From Chitinophaga eiseniae (GTDB lineage: Bacteria; Bacteroidota; Bacteroidia; Chitinophagales; Chitinophagaceae), in NCBI RefSeq assembly GCF_900167135.1, contig NZ_FUWZ01000003.1, positions 558,001-622,000 of the forward strand: a stretch of DNA of 64,000 nucleotides. The letters are read 5' to 3'. Made by a program: the position numbers and the translations under genes. Below the pieces are notes generated by a model. It was given only the letters and a program-made list of their open reading frames with translations, searched no databases and had not been told where the DNA came from. Positions 62,239 through 64,000 of the stretch are shown one piece after another; position 1 is the first letter of the stretch; every line of letters starts with the position of its first letter.

Positions 62239-63164
62239 AGCGCTACTTCCTCCCACTCACTGATAAAGCCGCTCCTCTGCGCGTTCTCTTGCCCGAAACG
62301 GTATTGACGCGCATAGGCAGACGGCGACATGCCCGTCACTTTCCGGAATACCCGGTTGAAGGTGATAGGATTATTATACCCCGTCGCATATGCCACAGAG
62401 GCGATACTTTCCGCATCGCCGTTGATGATTTTCTTACAGGCCGCGTTGATACGGATTTCGTTGAGGAATTCGAGATAGGTTTTGCGGGTGTGTTTCTTAA
62501 AGTATTTACAGAAAGCGTAGGTGGTCAGATGCGCCACAGAAGCGATCCTCGCCAGCGAGATATTTTCTGCATAATGTTCCAGCGTGTACTGGTAAATATC
62601 GTTCATCCGCAGCCCTTCCGATTCGCTGTAGGCGTGCCGCAGGAAGCCGGTAGACAGGGACTTCCAGTCTTTCACCTGCCGGGAAAAGTACGTCAGCAGC
62701 GACATGAAGGCGAATAACCGTTCCGCTCCGGTGAGTTTGCAGAGCCGCATGATTTCAGCGGCCGTTTTTTCCTCGCAGGCAGCCGGCAGTTGCAGGCTGG
62801 AGCGGGTCAGCAGCAGGAACTTGCGGACTGTTTCCAGCTCAGGCAGCGCCAGCATGCCTTTCAGCGCATTGTCATGGTCGAAGAAAATATGGATGGCGTG
62901 GATGTTCTTTTCTTTCAGGTTTTCAAAGTAACGGGCGTCGCCTTTGAACATGTGCGGCTGGTTGGCGCCGATCACGTAGATATCGCCGGCTTTGAACGGC
63001 TGGGTGTAACTACCCGCGATCAGCGTGCCCTCCCCTTTGATGATAAGGGTGAGCTGCGCCTCTTTATGACGGTGCAGGTAATTATAAAAATAAGGAAGTA
63101 TGTCCTCCTGGATAACCACAGACCCTTCCTCTGCTACCGGAACAGTAAATTGAATTACTTTCAT
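62235..63164 (-). CDS. AraC-family transcriptional regulator with N-terminal cupin
   Basis: 309 aa. The N-terminal half is a cupin sensor domain (ILPYFYNYLHRHKEAQLTLI, LIAGSYTQPFKAGDIYVIGA, NQPHMFKGDARYFE). The C-terminal ~100 residues are two AraC helix-turn-helix motifs: SLARIASVAHLTTYAFCKYF and SIASVAYATGYNNPITFNRV, ending FRKVTGMSPSAYARQYR. Probably senses a small molecule, often a sugar. It lies 68 bp after the MFS gene on the same strand, its likely co-gene or target. A -7-like TAATTTTG is at 63189-63196. Confidence 0.92.
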   Translation of the reverse strand: MKVIQFTVPVAEEGSVVIQEDILPYFYNYLHRHKEAQLTLIIKGEGTLIAGSYTQPFKAGDIYVIGANQPHMFKGDARYFENLKEKNIHAIHIFFDHDNALKGMLALPELETVRKFLLLTRSSLQLPAACEEKTAAEIMRLCKLTGAERLFAFMSLLTYFSRQVKDWKSLSTGFLRHAYSESEGLRMNDIYQYTLEHYAENISLARIASVAHLTTYAFCKYFKKHTRKTYLEFLNEIRINAACKKIINGDAESIASVAYATGYNNPITFNRVFRKVTGMSPSAYARQYRFGQENAQRSGFISEWEEVAL

Positions 63165-63188
63165 TTACCAATTTTACTCCTTTTTGGG

Positions 63189-63196
63189 CAAAATTA
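63189..63196 (-). promoter_or_regulatory. Possible -7 element for the AraC-type gene
   Basis: TAATTTTG on the minus strand, 24 bp before the start codon. No -33 at standard spacing. Confidence 0.4.
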
Positions 63197-63232
63197 GTTA
63201 TTCTCGGACAATATCCGTTAAGTGTTGAACAA

Positions 63233-64000
63233 TTACGCTGCTATCATTTTCTCCGCCCGGGCCCGCTTCTGTTGCAGCCAGCGGAACCCCAACGCAGACA
63301 GCACACAGCCGCCGGCGGTAATGGCCCACCAGGAGGTAAACCCGAGATGCTGCACCACAAAAGCCCCGCTGGTAGGTGATACCACGGTGGCCAGCGAATA
63401 AGAGATAGTATACAACGCGGCATATTGTCCGCGGTTATGGTCCTGGCTGCGGCTGATCCAGAAACTGTTCATAAAGGGCAGGCAGAGCATTTCCCCGAAG
63501 GTGACCACGATCATAAACACCGCCGCAATACCCCATACCGGCGGCAGCACGCAGAGCAGCACATAGGCCAGGCACACCATCATGGCGCCCCTGGACACGT
63601 ATACCAGGTTAGGCAGCTTACCATCCAGGTGATGGATCATCACCATTTCCACCATTACGATCAGCAGGCCGTTGAGCGACATATTCAACCCGATGGCCCA
63701 TTCCTGCAGGTGCACCACCTCTTTGAAATACAGGGGCACCATGCTCGAAAACTGGAAGAGGCAGATCGCGTTGATCATACCAAACAGCAGGAACCAGCGG
63801 TACAGGCTGTCTTTCCATACAGTGTCCGTCTGCCCTGTGGCGACGGCTTTTTCCGGTTTAGCCGGCGCCGGCACCGGCGGAAGGAAAATCCGCATCAGCA
63901 CCGCGGCTACGATACAGGTGCCGCCATCCACCCAGAACAACCACTGGTAACTGATGCTGGCCAGAAAGCCTCCCAGCGCCGGTCCCACCGACCAGCCGAG
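63233..64000 (-). CDS. MFS transporter, N-terminal part outside window
   Basis: At least 255 codons; the frame is open to the right edge, where it reads LGWSVGPALGGFLASISYQW, the usual motif-C-like helix 5 of MFS exporters. Eight or so membrane helices are visible, for example WLFWVDGGTCIVAAVLMRIF, GLNMSLNGLLIVMVEMVMIH, GAMMVCLAYVLLCVLPPVWG and YAALYTISYSLATVVSPTSG. A multidrug or sugar efflux protein is likely; the substrate is unknown. It precedes the AraC-type regulator gene. Confidence 0.85.
   Translation of the reverse strand, partial: LGWSVGPALGGFLASISYQWLFWVDGGTCIVAAVLMRIFLPPVPAPAKPEKAVATGQTDTVWKDSLYRWFLLFGMINAICLFQFSSMVPLYFKEVVHLQEWAIGLNMSLNGLLIVMVEMVMIHHLDGKLPNLVYVSRGAMMVCLAYVLLCVLPPVWGIAAVFMIVVTFGEMLCLPFMNSFWISRSQDHNRGQYAALYTISYSLATVVSPTSGAFVVQHLGFTSWWAITAGGCVLSALGFRWLQQKRARAEKMIAA

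Overview
The window reads as a chromosome segment of a Bacteroidota bacterium, most likely a Chitinophaga-like member of the Chitinophagaceae. The evidence is the gene content and the control signals. There is a CarboxypepD_reg-type outer-membrane barrel, DUF4199, DUF4294, DUF4295 and DUF4382 proteins, bacillithiol synthesis (BshB1), and the order rpmB-rpmG-DUF4295-ftsY. Start codons have almost no Shine-Dalgarno sequence, and many genes are preceded by the Bacteroidota -7 motif TANNTTTG. I see no rRNA, tRNA, CRISPR array, phage or intact insertion sequence. Both edges cut genes.

Layout. 1-4 kb: the end of a betaine-type ABC transporter protein followed directly by egtB and egtD (ergothioneine), then convergent DinB and DUF2867 genes. 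4-15.6 kb: an outer-membrane barrel protein, an SpxH-like thioredoxin-fold protein, an OmpA lipoprotein, a LacI regulator facing a GDSL/SGNH hydrolase and a DUF1349 protein, a DPP-IV-like peptidase and a HEAT-like protein. 15.7-23.6 kb: one long plus-strand operon with a dihydroorotase homologue that has lost its metal ligands, DUF4199, two glycosyltransferases and the complete four-enzyme GDP-D-glycero-D-manno-heptose route (hddA, gmhA, hddC, gmhB). 23.7-29.5 kb: topoisomerase IV (parE and parC) with two small genes between the subunits. 29.5-34.1 kb: tiny membrane ORFs, then a NarL-type response regulator and its propeller-type sensor kinase. 34-43 kb: a YCF48-like protein, a GH31 alpha-glucosidase, about 1.1 kb with little coding, a MORN-like protein, a DUF4382 lipoprotein and glgB. 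43-51.3 kb: housekeeping genes (DEAD helicase, rimO, a JmjC-like cupin, ftsY, DUF4295, L33, L28) and an AhpD/AhpC pair. 51.6-64 kb: a class-A beta-lactamase-like hydrolase, bshB1, small secreted proteins, an esterase, ccmF/ccmE, an arginase-family ureohydrolase, an uncharacterised radical SAM protein, an AraC regulator and an MFS transporter.

Themes. Redox and thiol biology recurs: ergothioneine, bacillithiol, AhpC/AhpD, the SpxH-like protein and cytochrome c maturation. The other large theme is envelope glycan assembly, where the heptose operon supplies a GDP-activated sugar and two glycosyltransferases sit in the same transcript.

The most unusual non-genic signal is a family of AT-rich intergenic inverted repeats. 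They share a limited vocabulary (ATTTACGGATTT, GATTTTTTGATTTACG, AAAATATCTAAAT). They are found at 7.7, 12.2, 23.6, 35.3, 43.2, 46.8, 58.5 and 60.9 kb, some of them nested around a GC-rich terminator hairpin. Other points of interest are a possibly circularly permuted substrate-binding domain at the left edge, the degenerate dihydroorotase, a pair of LacI-type operators 21 bp apart, a 30-bp perfect palindrome upstream of two tiny membrane ORFs, and a CcmE with C-x3-Y in place of H-x3-Y.
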